From contig NZ_CANKZF010000004.1 in NCBI RefSeq assembly GCF_947488515.1, positions 124,001 through 188,000 on the forward strand: a DNA stretch of 64,000 nt, read 5' to 3'. Position numbers and translations under genes: made by a program. The notes under the pieces are model-generated. The model was given only the letters and a program-made list of their open reading frames with translations. It was not told the DNA's origin and ran no database searches. The DNA is from an uncultured Nocardioides sp. GTDB lineage: Bacteria; Actinomycetota; Actinomycetes; Propionibacteriales; Nocardioidaceae. This document shows positions 47,566-56,152 of the stretch, one piece after another; position 1 is the first letter of the stretch; every line of letters begins with the position of its first letter.

Positions 47566-48072
47566 TCACAGGCTCCGGTCCACGAGGCGGTTGCGGAGCG
47601 GTTCGGCGGTCGCGGAGCCGTCGGCGGCGTAGCCGTCGACCGAGTCGCCGAGCGAGAGCAGCGTCTCGCGGGCGGACCGGTAGCCGGCGGAGATCAGGTG
47701 CTTGTTGGAGTCGGCGAGGCGGGTGATCTCGTGGGTGAGCTGGACGAAGGCGTCGCGGTGCTCGGTGAGGATCGTGCGCCACGGGTCGTCGGCCGCCTCG
47801 GCGAGGGCGGCGAGGCTGGGGTTCGCGTCCATCTCGAAGGCGGCGGCGGCGGCGTCCGCGGCCACGGAGCGCAGCACCTCGGTCTCGCGGATCGTAAACA
47901 GCAGGTGGTCGATGTCGCGGGTCGCGTGAGCGAGCCAACGACTGCGTCCGCTCGCCAGGACCAGCTGCTCGACCTCGAGGCGGTAGTGCAGCTCCTCGAG
48001 GAGCTCGCGCTCGCGCCAGAGGACGAGGGAGAGCCTCTCCACGGCCGCGGACCGGTTGTCGGTGATGTTCAC
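47566..48072 (-). CDS. flgN: FlgN-type export chaperone
   Basis: A 168-residue mostly helical protein upstream of flgK, in the place of the FlgK/FlgL chaperone FlgN. LSLVLWRERELLEELHYRLEVEQLVLASGRSRWLAHA and KHLISAGYRSARETLLSLG fit the FlgN family. GTG 48072 has GGAGGTGTC upstream. The promoter-like motif at 48082-48108 ends only 9 nt before it. It is the first gene of the minus-strand flagellar operon. Confidence 0.85.
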   Translation of the reverse strand: MNITDNRSAAVERLSLVLWRERELLEELHYRLEVEQLVLASGRSRWLAHATRDIDHLLFTIRETEVLRSVAADAAAAAFEMDANPSLAALAEAADDPWRTILTEHRDAFVQLTHEITRLADSNKHLISAGYRSARETLLSLGDSVDGYAADGSATAEPLRNRLVDRSL

Positions 48073-48081
48073 GACACCTCC

Positions 48082-48108
48082 ATCGGCCGGTGACCGGCCC
48101 ACCTGAGG
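48082..48108 (-). promoter_or_regulatory. Sigma-28-type promoter of flgN operon
   Basis: On the minus strand CCTCAG (48103-48108), 16 bp, then CCGAT (48082-48086). The same motif with the same spacing lies upstream of fliC, flgB and flbD. The remaining intergenic stretch to 48374 (about 265 bp) holds no other recognisable element. Confidence 0.65.
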
Positions 48109-48374
48109 AGTTCGCGCCCTGATGCGGCGGACGCCCGGTTCCGGGTCGGGCCATGCCGGTGCGGCGGGCAGGGTCAGGGACGGATGGCCCTTTCGGACCA
48201 TGCGCGCCGGGACCACGGTCCTCGATCCGGCCCGCTCGGGTGCGACTTCTGCGGATTTGGCAACAAAAGATCCACAGCCCGTCAACGATCAACCCCGTGC
48301 TCGGTAGTCAGACCCTCCCCTTCCCCGCCCCTGTCGGCCCTGTGGCCCACGTCACGTCAACAGAAGACCCTCCG

Positions 48375-49199
48375 ATGATCCACGCAACGGTTGACGATCT
48401 GGTGACCTCCCACATCCCGCTCGTCGGCCACCTGGTGCGCGAGGTCATGGCCCGGGTGCCCGGTCACGTGGACCGCGACGACCTGACGTCCGCCGGCCTG
48501 ACGGCGCTGGTCCAGGCGGCCCAGGGGTTCGAGGCCGACCGCGGGGTGCCGTTCGCGCGCTACGCCTCCACCCGCGTGCGGGGCGCGCTCCTCGACGAGC
48601 TGCGCGGGATCGACTGGGCGACGCGCGCCGTACGGCGTACGGCACGGGGCCTCGACGAGACCCGCGCCCGCCTCACCCAGAGCCTCGGCCGGGTGCCGAG
48701 CGACGCCGAGGTGGCCTCGGCGCAGGGCATCTCGGTCGACGACGTGCTGGCCAACCGCGAGGACCTCGCGCGGGCGCAGGTGATGTCGCTGGAGGCTGAC
48801 GACGCCCGCGGGTCCTACGCCTCCACGCTGGTGTCCGCGACCCCCACCCCGGAGCAGGCCGTGCAGCACGCCGAGCTGCTCGCCTACCTCGCCGACGCCG
48901 TCGCCGAGCTGCCGGAGCGGCTGCGCCGCGTCGTCGAGGGCTACTTCCTCGCCGAGCAGCCGATGGCCGAGCTCGCCGCCGAGCTCGGCGTCACGGAGTC
49001 GCGCATCTCCCAGCTCCGCGCCGAGGCGATGGTGCTGCTGCGTGACGGCATCAACTCCCAGCTGGACCCGCACCTGGTGCCGGTCCACGACCGGCCCGAG
49101 GGTGTCGCCGCCCGCCGACGCGAGGCCTACTTCGCCGCGGTGGCCGAGCGGCACGCGGCGGCCGGCGTGCTCGTGCCCCGGGTGGCCACCAGCGCCTGA
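48375..49199 (+). CDS. fliA: FliA/WhiG-type sigma factor (sigma-28)
   Basis: A 274-residue sigma factor with regions 2 (RDDLTSAGLTALVQAAQGFEADRGVPFARYASTRVRGALLDELR), 3 (LDETRARLTQSLGRVPSDAEVASAQGISVDDV) and 4 (ELPERLRRVVEGYFLAEQPMAELAAELGVTESRISQLRAEA). This is the FliA/SigD class that drives flagellin and late genes. ATG 48375 is the start. It lies directly upstream of fliC and divergent from flgN; the conserved motif at four flagellar promoters is its likely target. Confidence 0.93.
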   Translation: MIHATVDDLVTSHIPLVGHLVREVMARVPGHVDRDDLTSAGLTALVQAAQGFEADRGVPFARYASTRVRGALLDELRGIDWATRAVRRTARGLDETRARLTQSLGRVPSDAEVASAQGISVDDVLANREDLARAQVMSLEADDARGSYASTLVSATPTPEQAVQHAELLAYLADAVAELPERLRRVVEGYFLAEQPMAELAAELGVTESRISQLRAEAMVLLRDGINSQLDPHLVPVHDRPEGVAARRREAYFAAVAERHAAAGVLVPRVATSA

Positions 49200-49207
49200 C
49201 CGGGCCC

Positions 49208-49223
49208 GCAGGAAAAGTCCTGC
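49208..49223 (+). terminator. Small hairpin after the sigma factor gene
   Basis: GCAGGA-AAAG-TCCTGC, 8 bp after the sigma factor stop. It is short and without a T-run, so a weak terminator at best. Confidence 0.35.
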
Positions 49224-49230
49224 CCCAATT

Positions 49231-49257
49231 CCTCAGGTGGCCGCCCGGCCGACCGAA
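49231..49257 (+). promoter_or_regulatory. Sigma-28-type promoter of fliC
   Basis: CCTCAG (49231-49236), 16 bp, CCGAA (49253-49257). It would start transcription near 49264, giving a 60-nt leader that carries the CsrA-type hairpin. Confidence 0.6.
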
Positions 49258-49269
49258 GAGGACCCCGAC

Positions 49270-49316
49270 GGAGTCCACGGACGGACTCCAGCAAGTGATC
49301 AGAAACCACGGAAGGA
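49270..49316 (+). promoter_or_regulatory. CsrA-type binding sites in flagellin leader
   Basis: A perfect hairpin, GGAGTCC with GGACTCC around the loop ACGGAC (49270-49289), presents GGA in its loop. A second GGA (ACGGAAGGAA, 49308-49317) is part of the ribosome-binding site 7 nt before ATG. This two-site layout matches the Bacillus hag leader bound by CsrA. Confidence 0.65.
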
Positions 49317-49323
49317 ATCCATC

Positions 49324-50109
49324 ATGAGTCTTCGTATCAACCAGAACATCGACGCCGCCAACTCGTACCGCAACCTGTCGGTCACGCAGGGCCAGATGTC
49401 GAAGTCGCTCGAGAAGCTGTCCTCCGGCTTCCGCATCAACCGCGCCGCGGACGACGCGTCCGGCCTGGCCATCTCCGAGGGCCTGCGCTCGCAGGTGGGT
49501 GGCCTCAAGGTGGGCGCCCGCAACGCCCAGGACGGCATCTCGGTCGCCCAGACCGCGGAAGGCGCCCTGACCGAGGTCCACTCCATGCTGCAGCGCATGA
49601 ACGACCTCTCCGTGCAGTACGCCAACGGCACGCAGAACTCGGACTCGCAGGCCGCGCTCACGGCTGAGTTCGACGCGCTCCAGACGGAGATCACCCGGAT
49701 CACCGACAACGCGAAGTTCAACGGCGTCGAGCTGTTCGCGGGCAACGCGCTGAGCTTCCAGGTCGGCTCGGACAGTGCGGACACCATCGACGTCTCGGCG
49801 ACCGCGCTCGCGGCCATCGACACCTCGGCGGCCGTGATCACCGACAGCATCACGGTGCAGACGGCGATCACGGGCATCTCGACGCAGCGCGCCGAGCTCG
49901 GTGCCGTGCAGAACCGGTTCGAGCACACCATCGCCTCGGTGAACGTCGCGATCGAGAACCTGTCGGCGTCGGAGTCGCGCATCCGCGACACCGACATGGC
50001 GCAGGAGATGATGAGCTTCACCCGCTCGCAGATCCTGTCCCAGGCCGGCACGGCGATGCTGGCGCAGGCCAACCAGGCCTCGCAGGGCGTGCTGTCCCTC
50101 CTCCGCTGA
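49324..50109 (+). CDS. fliC: Flagellin (short, D0/D1 only)
   Basis: A 261-residue filament subunit. The N-terminal domain (SLRINQNIDAANSYRNLSVTQGQMSKSLEKLSSGFRINRAADDASGLAISE) and the C-terminal domain (ESRIRDTDMAQEMMSFTRSQILSQAGTAMLAQANQASQGVLSLL) are nearly contiguous, with only about 60 residues between, so the surface D2/D3 domains are absent. It has its own promoter, leader hairpin and terminator, as expected for the most abundant product of the locus. Confidence 0.98.
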   Translation: MSLRINQNIDAANSYRNLSVTQGQMSKSLEKLSSGFRINRAADDASGLAISEGLRSQVGGLKVGARNAQDGISVAQTAEGALTEVHSMLQRMNDLSVQYANGTQNSDSQAALTAEFDALQTEITRITDNAKFNGVELFAGNALSFQVGSDSADTIDVSATALAAIDTSAAVITDSITVQTAITGISTQRAELGAVQNRFEHTIASVNVAIENLSASESRIRDTDMAQEMMSFTRSQILSQAGTAMLAQANQASQGVLSLLR

Positions 50110-50139
50110 TCGGCTGAGGGAGCTCTCACCCACCTGATG

Positions 50140-50172
50140 CCGGGCGGGTCGCGGCCGTCGCGACCCGCCCGG
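50140..50172 (+). terminator. Hairpin terminator after flagellin gene
   Basis: Perfect 14-bp arms (50140-50153 and 50159-50172) around GCCGT, 30 bp after the fliC stop. There is no T-run, but the stem is very stable. It would separate fliC from fliD. Confidence 0.7.
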
Positions 50173-50215
50173 CACCACCGGCCCCACCTGGGTCGACCGA
50201 CGAGAGGGGACGGCC

Positions 50216-51544
50216 ATGGCATCGGCCAGCATCAGCGGCCTCGGCAGCGGCCTCGACACCGCGTCGATCGTCGACCAGTTCATGCAGCTCGAGGCGGCCC
50301 CGCAGTCGCGGCTCAAGTCGCGCGTGGCCTCCGAGAAGTCGGTCGTCTCGCTCCTCCAGGCGCTCAACACCAAGGTCGCCGCACTGGCGACGAGGGCGGC
50401 CGACATGGCCAAGCCCGGGGGATTCACCGCCGTCACCGCCACCAGCTCGGACACCAAGGTCGCCGTCACCGCCACCAGCGCGGCAGGGCCGGGTGGCTTC
50501 TCGGTGCGGGTCGACCAGACCGCCGCCAGTCACCGGCTCGAGCTCGCCTCGGCGGTGGGGCTCACCACCTCGGGCACGGTGCCGACCGCCCTGCGGCTGG
50601 ACCGGCTCGACGGCTCCGCCCCGGTCGACATCACCAGCGACGGAACGCTCGCCGGGATCGTCAACGCGATCAACGACCCTGCCAGCGCCACCGGCCTGCG
50701 GGCCACCGCCGTCAAGGTCGGCACCGACCAGTACCGCCTGGTCGTGGAGTCCGCGACCACCGGCGCCGCCGGCGACTTCACGCTCACCGCCGCCGACGGT
50801 TCGGACCTGCTGGGCGGGGCGACCGTCCGCGCCGGTCGCGACGCCAAGGTCACGATCGGCGACACCGTCGTCGCCACCTCGGCCACCAACACCTTCGCCG
50901 ACCTCGTGCCGGGGGTGAGCATCACGCTCGCGGCCGATGCCATGGCCGGCACCACGTCGCAGGTCGCGATGACCCGCGACCCGGCCACGGCGTCGGCGGC
51001 GCTCAAGGGCCTCGTCGACGCGGTCAACTCGGCACTCGCCGACATCGACACCCAGACCAGGACGGGGACGGGCACCAAGGGGCCGCTGGCCGGCGACAGC
51101 ACCCTGCTCTCGGTGCGGGGCCAGCTCCTGTCGTCGGTGTTCGCCGACAGCGGCGGCAGCCTCGCCGACCTCGGCCTCCAGACCGACCGCTACGGCAAGC
51201 TCGTCCTCGACGAGGCGACGTTCAAGAAGGCGTACGCCGCCGACCCCGCCGCCGTCCAGGCCCGGCTCACCGCGCCGGGCACGGGCTTCGTCTCGCGCGT
51301 CGGCGAGGTGGCGAAGGCCGCCAGCGACCGGGTCGACGGCACCCTCACGACCGCCATCACCGGCCGCAACGACGCGATCAGCCGTCTCGACGACGGCATC
51401 GAGGCGTGGGACCTCCGGCTCGAGCTGCGACGGACCGCACTCACCCGGCAGTTCACCGCCCTTGAGACCGCGCTCAACCAGATGAACAGCCAGTCCTCGT
51501 GGCTGGCCGGTCAACTCTCCTCACTCACGACCTCGGGAAGCTAA
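50216..51544 (+). CDS. fliD: Flagellar filament cap protein
   Basis: A 442-residue hook-associated protein 2 that caps the filament. N-terminal SISGLGSGLDTASIVDQFMQLEAAPQSRLKSRV and C-terminal WDLRLELRRTALTRQFTALETALNQMNSQSSWLAGQLSSL are typical FliD coiled-coil ends; the middle contains the GTLAGIVNAIN and TRTGTGTKGPLAGDSTLLSVRGQLLS segments. ATG 50216 follows GAGGGGA. It heads a fliD-fliS-fliT-like group. Confidence 0.95.
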   Translation: MASASISGLGSGLDTASIVDQFMQLEAAPQSRLKSRVASEKSVVSLLQALNTKVAALATRAADMAKPGGFTAVTATSSDTKVAVTATSAAGPGGFSVRVDQTAASHRLELASAVGLTTSGTVPTALRLDRLDGSAPVDITSDGTLAGIVNAINDPASATGLRATAVKVGTDQYRLVVESATTGAAGDFTLTAADGSDLLGGATVRAGRDAKVTIGDTVVATSATNTFADLVPGVSITLAADAMAGTTSQVAMTRDPATASAALKGLVDAVNSALADIDTQTRTGTGTKGPLAGDSTLLSVRGQLLSSVFADSGGSLADLGLQTDRYGKLVLDEATFKKAYAADPAAVQARLTAPGTGFVSRVGEVAKAASDRVDGTLTTAITGRNDAISRLDDGIEAWDLRLELRRTALTRQFTALETALNQMNSQSSWLAGQLSSLTTSGS

Positions 51545-51557
51545 GGACAGCACCCTC

Positions 51558-51938
51558 ATGGCCTACCCCACCCCCACCGCCTACCTGCAGGCGTCCGTCG
51601 AGACCGCCAGCCCTGCCCGGCTGCTCGTCATGCTCTACGACCGGCTCGCCCTGGACTGCCGCCGCGCGGTCGCCGCCCAGGAGTCGGGCGACCACGCCGC
51701 GGCCCGCATCCAGCTGCTCCACGCGCAGGACATCGTCGCCGAGCTGCAGTCCTCGCTGCGCCCCGACGCCTGGGACGGCGGCCAGGCCCTCAACGGCCTC
51801 TACTCCCACCTCCTCGTCCAGCTCGTGCGGGCCAACGTCGACCACGACGTCACCAGGACCCTGCACTGCCTCGACCTCGTCGACGGCCTGGCCGACGCCT
51901 GGCGCCAGGCGGCCCTGCAGACCGCGGCAACGGCGTGA
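51558..51938 (+). CDS. fliS: Flagellin export chaperone FliS
   Basis: A 126-residue helical chaperone that keeps flagellin unfolded for export. The N terminus YLQASVETASPARLLVMLYDRLALDCRRAV and NGLYSHLLVQLVRANVDHD are family signatures. ATG 51558 lies 13 bp after fliD. It overlaps the next gene by 4 bp (GTGA). Confidence 0.94.
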   Translation: MAYPTPTAYLQASVETASPARLLVMLYDRLALDCRRAVAAQESGDHAAARIQLLHAQDIVAELQSSLRPDAWDGGQALNGLYSHLLVQLVRANVDHDVTRTLHCLDLVDGLADAWRQAALQTAATA

Positions 51939-52282
51939 TCGGCCGGGTGCCCGAGGACGGCGAGGAGCTGTTCCGCGCCTGGGAGCGGGCGCTCGACGCG
52001 CTCGAGCGCGACGTGCTGCGGGCCGAGCACCTCGTCGCCGACCCCGCTGGGGCGGTGGCCCCGGGTGCCGAGCTGCCGAGCGGCTGGCTGCCGACCGGGT
52101 TGGACGGGACCATCCCGGCCACCCTGGTCGAGCGGGCCGGCGGCCTGCTCCGGCGCCAGGAGCTCGTCGGCGAGCAGCTGGCAGGAGCGCTCGACCGCGC
52201 TCGCGCCGACCTCGCCCGGGTACGACGGACCGCACCGGTCGCGCGTGCGGCAGGGCCGGCATACCTCGACATCTCGGCCTGA
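51935..52282 (+). CDS. FliT-position helical protein
   Basis: A 115-residue, largely helical, acidic protein (EDGEELFRAWERALDALERDVLRAEHLVA) with no motif that I recognise. Its position directly after fliS, overlapping by 4 bp, is where the chaperone FliT is usually encoded, so a FliT-like role is inferred from context only. The following 205 bp hold a 16-bp palindrome (CGGGACC-AA-GGTCCCG, 52338-52353) and the flgB promoter. Confidence 0.6.
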   Translation: MIGRVPEDGEELFRAWERALDALERDVLRAEHLVADPAGAVAPGAELPSGWLPTGLDGTIPATLVERAGGLLRRQELVGEQLAGALDRARADLARVRRTAPVARAAGPAYLDISA

Positions 52283-52389
52283 GCCCGACCGGTCACCTCC
52301 CGGGTGGTGCGGCATGGCCCACTCGGGTGGTGGGCGCCGGGACCAAGGTCCCGACCTGGTCTCCTCGGGTGAAGAAGTTCGTCCGGTTT

Positions 52390-52416
52390 CCTCAGCGAGG
52401 CAGGCGTCGAGCCGAT
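52390..52416 (+). promoter_or_regulatory. Sigma-28-type promoter of flgB operon
   Basis: CCTCAG (52390-52395), 16 bp, CCGAT (52412-52416), 71 nt before the flgB start. Same motif as at flgN, fliC and flbD. Confidence 0.65.
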
Positions 52417-52487
52417 GCGGGAGGTGAGCACGGAAGGCTCACCCCCCGCCGACGGACCGGCACCCGACTTCTCCTGCAGGAGCACCC

Positions 52488-52847
52488 GTGTCCCTCGGCA
52501 TGCCCGACGCCGTCTCGTCCGTGCTCGCCTCGGCCCTCGACGGCCTCGCGACGCGGCAGAGCGTGATCGCCGACAACATCGCCAACGTCGACACCCCGGG
52601 ATTCCGGGCCACGAGCGTGGACTTCGAGGCGTCCCTGACCGCCGCCCTGCAGCGCGGTGAGATGTCCGCCGCGGGGGTGACCCCCACGACCCGCCCGACC
52701 AACGCCCCTGTCGGCGCTGACGGCAACAACGTGGACCTGCGCCAGGAGTCGCTCGCTGCGGTGCAGTCGCAGTTCCAGTACCAGGTGATGACGCGGGCCG
52801 TGTCGGACCGCGCCTCGCTCCTGTCCATCGCGGCCGGGGCGATGTGA
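52488..52847 (+). CDS. flgB: Flagellar basal-body rod protein FlgB
   Basis: A 119-residue proximal rod protein. The rod motif VIADNIANVDTPGFRATSVDFEASL and the C-terminal QSQFQYQVMTRAVSDRASLLSIAAG fit FlgB. GTG 52488 follows GGAGCACCC. First gene of a long overlapping operon (flgB to fliJ and beyond); its stop overlaps the flgC start. Confidence 0.94.
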   Translation: MSLGMPDAVSSVLASALDGLATRQSVIADNIANVDTPGFRATSVDFEASLTAALQRGEMSAAGVTPTTRPTNAPVGADGNNVDLRQESLAAVQSQFQYQVMTRAVSDRASLLSIAAGAM

Positions 52848-53239
52848 TGGGTGCCTTCGACATGCTGCGCATCGCCAACAGCAGCCTGGGCATGCACCAG
52901 ACGTGGCTCGACGCGCTCGCCCACAACATCGCCAACGCCTCGACCGTGCGCGCGACCAGCGAGAACGCCTTCCAGGAGCAGATGGTCGTCGCCACCGCCC
53001 GACCCGACGGCGGGGTGGACGTCAGCGGCATCGAGCTCGGCGACGCCGAGGGCATCCTCGAGCACGCTCCCGACCACCCGCTGGCCGACGCGGACGGCAT
53101 GGTCCGTGCCCCCGGCATGGACATGTCGGTGCAGATGACCTCCCTGGTGCAGGCCCAGCGCGGCTTCCAGGCCTCGGTCCAGGTCACCCGCACGGCCCAG
53201 GACACCTACACCGCCGCACTCCAGATCGGACAGCGCTGA
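52847..53239 (+). CDS. flgC: Flagellar basal-body rod protein FlgC
   Basis: A 130-residue rod protein: MLRIANSSLGMHQTWLDALAHNIANASTVRATSENAFQEQMVV and VRAPGMDMSVQMTSLVQAQRGFQASVQVTRTAQDTYTAALQIG. The consensus NxANxxT is present as NIANAST. ATG 52847 overlaps the flgB stop by one base. Confidence 0.95.
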   Translation: MGAFDMLRIANSSLGMHQTWLDALAHNIANASTVRATSENAFQEQMVVATARPDGGVDVSGIELGDAEGILEHAPDHPLADADGMVRAPGMDMSVQMTSLVQAQRGFQASVQVTRTAQDTYTAALQIGQR

Positions 53240-53556
53240 TGAGCATCGGTGGCATCGAGGCCATCAGCGGGTTCACCCCGCTCGCCGCACCCGTGGTCGC
53301 CTCGCCGTCGGCCGCGACCGCCCCGACGCGCGGCGTCGACTTCGGCAACATGGTCCTCGACGGGCTCGAGCGCCTCGAGGGCGTCCAGGACACCGCCGAC
53401 ACCCTGGCGGTGCGCGCTGCGTCCGGCACGCTGCCCAACATCCATGACTACACGCTGGCCGCGACCGAGGCGGAGGTCACGACCAAGCTGACCGTCGCCG
53501 TGCGCAACAAGGCCATCGAGTCGTTCACCGAGATCATGCGGATGCAGGTCGGATGA
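53239..53556 (+). CDS. fliE: Flagellar hook-basal body protein FliE
   Basis: A 105-residue linker between the MS ring and rod. The conserved C-terminal block LPNIHDYTLAATEAEVTTKLTVAVRNKAIESFTEIMRMQ is diagnostic. ATG 53239 overlaps the flgC stop by one base and its stop overlaps fliF by 4 bp. Confidence 0.94.
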   Translation: MSIGGIEAISGFTPLAAPVVASPSAATAPTRGVDFGNMVLDGLERLEGVQDTADTLAVRAASGTLPNIHDYTLAATEAEVTTKLTVAVRNKAIESFTEIMRMQVG

Positions 53557-55142
53557 GGACCGGGATCACCCGAGCGCTGGACCGCTACCGCCGCTCCTTC
53601 ACGCTCTTCAGCCCCGGCCAGAAGGTCGTCGCGATCGTCGGCACGGGCGCCCTGCTGCTCGCCGCTGTCATGGTCTTCCGCTGGGCGTCCGCGCCGTCGT
53701 ACGCGCCTCTGTTCTCGAACCTGTCCGCCGAGGACGCCTCGGCCGTCGTCGAGCAGCTCGAGGCGGACGGCGTCGCCTACGAGATCGGCGGGGGCGGCGG
53801 CACCATCTCCGTGCCCCGTGACCAGGTCTACGCCACCCGGATCGCGCTGTCCGGGGAGGGGATCCCCGCCGGCAGCACCGACACCGGCTACGCACTGCTC
53901 GACGGCCAGGACATCTCCACCTCGCAGTTCAAGGAGCAGACCGACTTCAAGCGGGCGATGGAGGGCGAGCTCGCCGCCACGATCGAGGCGATCGACGGCG
54001 TGACCACCGCGGTGGTGCACCTCGCCCTGCCGCCCAAGCAGGTCTTCGCCGACGAGCAGGACCCGGCCACCGCGTCCGTCCTGGTCGACACCGGGGGCAA
54101 CGCGCTCGCACCCGACCAGGTGCAGGCCGTCGTGCACCTCGTCGCCTCCAGCATCGACGGGCTCGACCCCGCCAAGGTCACCGTCGCCGACGCGACGGGC
54201 AGGGTGCTCTCCGACAGCGGCGACTCCGCGAGCGGCCTCAGCAGCGGCCGCAACCGCCAGGTGCAGGACTACCAGGACCAGCTCGGCGCCAAGGCGCAGT
54301 CGATGCTCGACCGCGTCTTCGGACCGGGCAACTCCTCGGTCCAGGTCACCGCCGTGCTCGACTTCGACAAGGTCGTCAGGGAGACGACCACCTACGGCCG
54401 CTCGCGGAACGCTCCCACCCTCTCGGAGTCGGTGCAGAACGAGACCTACTCCGGCTCGGGAGCACCCGGCGGCGCGAGCGGCGTCGTCGGACCCGACACC
54501 CAGCTCGAGACCGGCGCCGCCGACGGGGACGGGAGCTACAACAACTCCTCCACCGTCCGCGAGAACGGGATCGACAAGGTCGTCGAGCAGTCGGAGACGG
54601 CGCCGGGGTCGATCGAGTCGCTGCACGCGGCCGTCGTGATCGACACCAACTCCCAGGTGGCGGTGGACGCCAGCCAGATCGACGCGCTCGTGTCGTCGGC
54701 GATCGGGATCGTCCCGGAGCGGGGCGACACGATCGAGACGTCCAGCGTCCCGTTCGACACCACGGCCAAGGACGCCAACGCCGCGGCGCTCGAGCAGGCC
54801 CGCGCAGCCGAGGCTCTCGCCAAGCGCAATGCGTGGCTCCGCAACGGTGCCCTCGGCGGCGGCGTGCTCCTGTTGGTCGGCCTTGCCTGGATGCGCGCAC
54901 GGCGGCGGGCCCAGGCGCGCGAGGACGCCACGACCTACGTCGTCGAGCAGCTCCGCCAGGAGCAGGTGGCCCGCGCGGCCCTGCAGACCACGCCCGACCC
55001 GGCCGACGCGCCCACGGCGCTGGCGCTGGCCCCCGTCGTCGAACCGGTCGACGGGATGCGCGACGAGCTCGTCGCCCTCGTCGAGCGGCAGCCCGACGAG
55101 GTGGCCTCGCTGCTGCGCGGCTGGCTCGTGGAGCGTCCCTGA
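53553..55142 (+). CDS. fliF: Flagellar M-ring protein
   Basis: A 529-residue membrane protein that forms the MS ring. Two membrane helices (residues about 25-45 and 430-450) flank the periplasmic ring-building domains (APLFSNLSAEDASAVVEQLEADGVAYEI; AMEGELAATIEAIDGVTTAVVHLALP). The C-terminal tail (VDGMRDELVALVERQPDEVASLLRGWLVE) is the FliG-binding helix. Overlaps fliE by 4 bp. Confidence 0.96.
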   Translation: MRTGITRALDRYRRSFTLFSPGQKVVAIVGTGALLLAAVMVFRWASAPSYAPLFSNLSAEDASAVVEQLEADGVAYEIGGGGGTISVPRDQVYATRIALSGEGIPAGSTDTGYALLDGQDISTSQFKEQTDFKRAMEGELAATIEAIDGVTTAVVHLALPPKQVFADEQDPATASVLVDTGGNALAPDQVQAVVHLVASSIDGLDPAKVTVADATGRVLSDSGDSASGLSSGRNRQVQDYQDQLGAKAQSMLDRVFGPGNSSVQVTAVLDFDKVVRETTTYGRSRNAPTLSESVQNETYSGSGAPGGASGVVGPDTQLETGAADGDGSYNNSSTVRENGIDKVVEQSETAPGSIESLHAAVVIDTNSQVAVDASQIDALVSSAIGIVPERGDTIETSSVPFDTTAKDANAAALEQARAAEALAKRNAWLRNGALGGGVLLLVGLAWMRARRRAQAREDATTYVVEQLRQEQVARAALQTTPDPADAPTALALAPVVEPVDGMRDELVALVERQPDEVASLLRGWLVERP

Positions 55143-56152
55143 TGAGCGTCATGACCGGGCACGGCGCCCGCAAGGCCGCGATCGTCCTGGTGCGCCTCGG
55201 CAAGGAGCGTGCCGCGCAGGTCCTCACCCACATGAGCGAGGAGGAGGTGGAGGCGATCTCCGCCGAGATCGCCCAGCTCGCCGCGGTCGAGCCGAGCGAG
55301 ACCCAGTCGGTCATGGGGGAGTTCTCCGACCTGCTGGCCGCCCGCCAGCACCTGCTGCAGGGCGGGATGGACCTCGCCCGCGATCTGCTCCAGCGCTCGC
55401 TGGGCGACGACCGCGCGGAGGAGGCCGTGCAGCGGCTCCACGCACGCGCCGTCCAGCTGCCGTTCCAGTTCCTGGGACGCGCCGACCCCACCCAGCTGCG
55501 CTCCTTCATCCGGGAGGAGCACCCGCAGGTCATCGCGATCGTGCTCGCCCACATGACCGCCGAGAAGGCCTCCCTCGTGCTGTCCGGGCTGTCCTCCCAC
55601 CTGCAGGCCGAGGTCGCGCACCGCATCGCCACGATGGACCGGGCCAACCCCGCCGCGGTGCGGGTCGTGGAGACGGTGCTGGAGCGTCGGCTCTCCTCGG
55701 TGCTGCAGCCCAGCACCACCTCGCGTGTGGGCGGCGTCGGGCCGCTGGTCGACATCATCAACCGCGCCGACCGCTCGACCGAGCGCCAGATCGTCGAGGG
55801 GCTGGAGTCCCTGGACGCCGGCCTCGCCGAGGAGGTGCGCGGCCGGATGTTCGTCTTCGAGGACGTCGTCGGGCTCTCGGACCGGGACGTGCAGCAGGTG
55901 CTGCGCCAGGTCGACACCGGCAGTCTCGCGCTCGCGCTCAAGGGCGTCTCGGCGCAGGTGCGCGACAAGATCACGCGCAACCTCTCCGAGCGAGCCGCAG
56001 AGAACGTGCTGGAGGAGATCGAGATCCTCGGACCGGTGCGGATCGCACAGGTCGAGGAGGCCCAGCAGGCGGTCATCGCCACCATCCGCACGATGGAGGA
56101 GCGCGGCGACGTCGTCGTCAGGCGGGGAGGCGACGATGAGTTCGTCGACTGA
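55142..56152 (+). CDS. fliG: Flagellar motor switch protein FliG
   Basis: A 336-residue switch-complex protein. N-terminal domain ARKAAIVLVRLGKERAAQVLTHMSEEEVEAI; middle domain FIREEHPQVIAIVLAHM (EHPQ motif); C-terminal torque domain MFVFEDVVGLSDRDVQQVLRQVDTGSLALALKG, with the charged residues that face MotA. ATG 55142 overlaps the fliF stop by one base. fliH starts 17 bp before its end. Confidence 0.96.
   Translation: MSVMTGHGARKAAIVLVRLGKERAAQVLTHMSEEEVEAISAEIAQLAAVEPSETQSVMGEFSDLLAARQHLLQGGMDLARDLLQRSLGDDRAEEAVQRLHARAVQLPFQFLGRADPTQLRSFIREEHPQVIAIVLAHMTAEKASLVLSGLSSHLQAEVAHRIATMDRANPAAVRVVETVLERRLSSVLQPSTTSRVGGVGPLVDIINRADRSTERQIVEGLESLDAGLAEEVRGRMFVFEDVVGLSDRDVQQVLRQVDTGSLALALKGVSAQVRDKITRNLSERAAENVLEEIEILGPVRIAQVEEAQQAVIATIRTMEERGDVVVRRGGDDEFVD

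Noticed and set aside
49253..49271. Possible fourth copy of the RTGA-bounded element before fliC (GAGGACCCCGACGGAG)
   Set aside because: Only a short stretch resembles the GAGGGGACCCCGA end. The pyrimidine-rich core and RTGA boundaries are missing.
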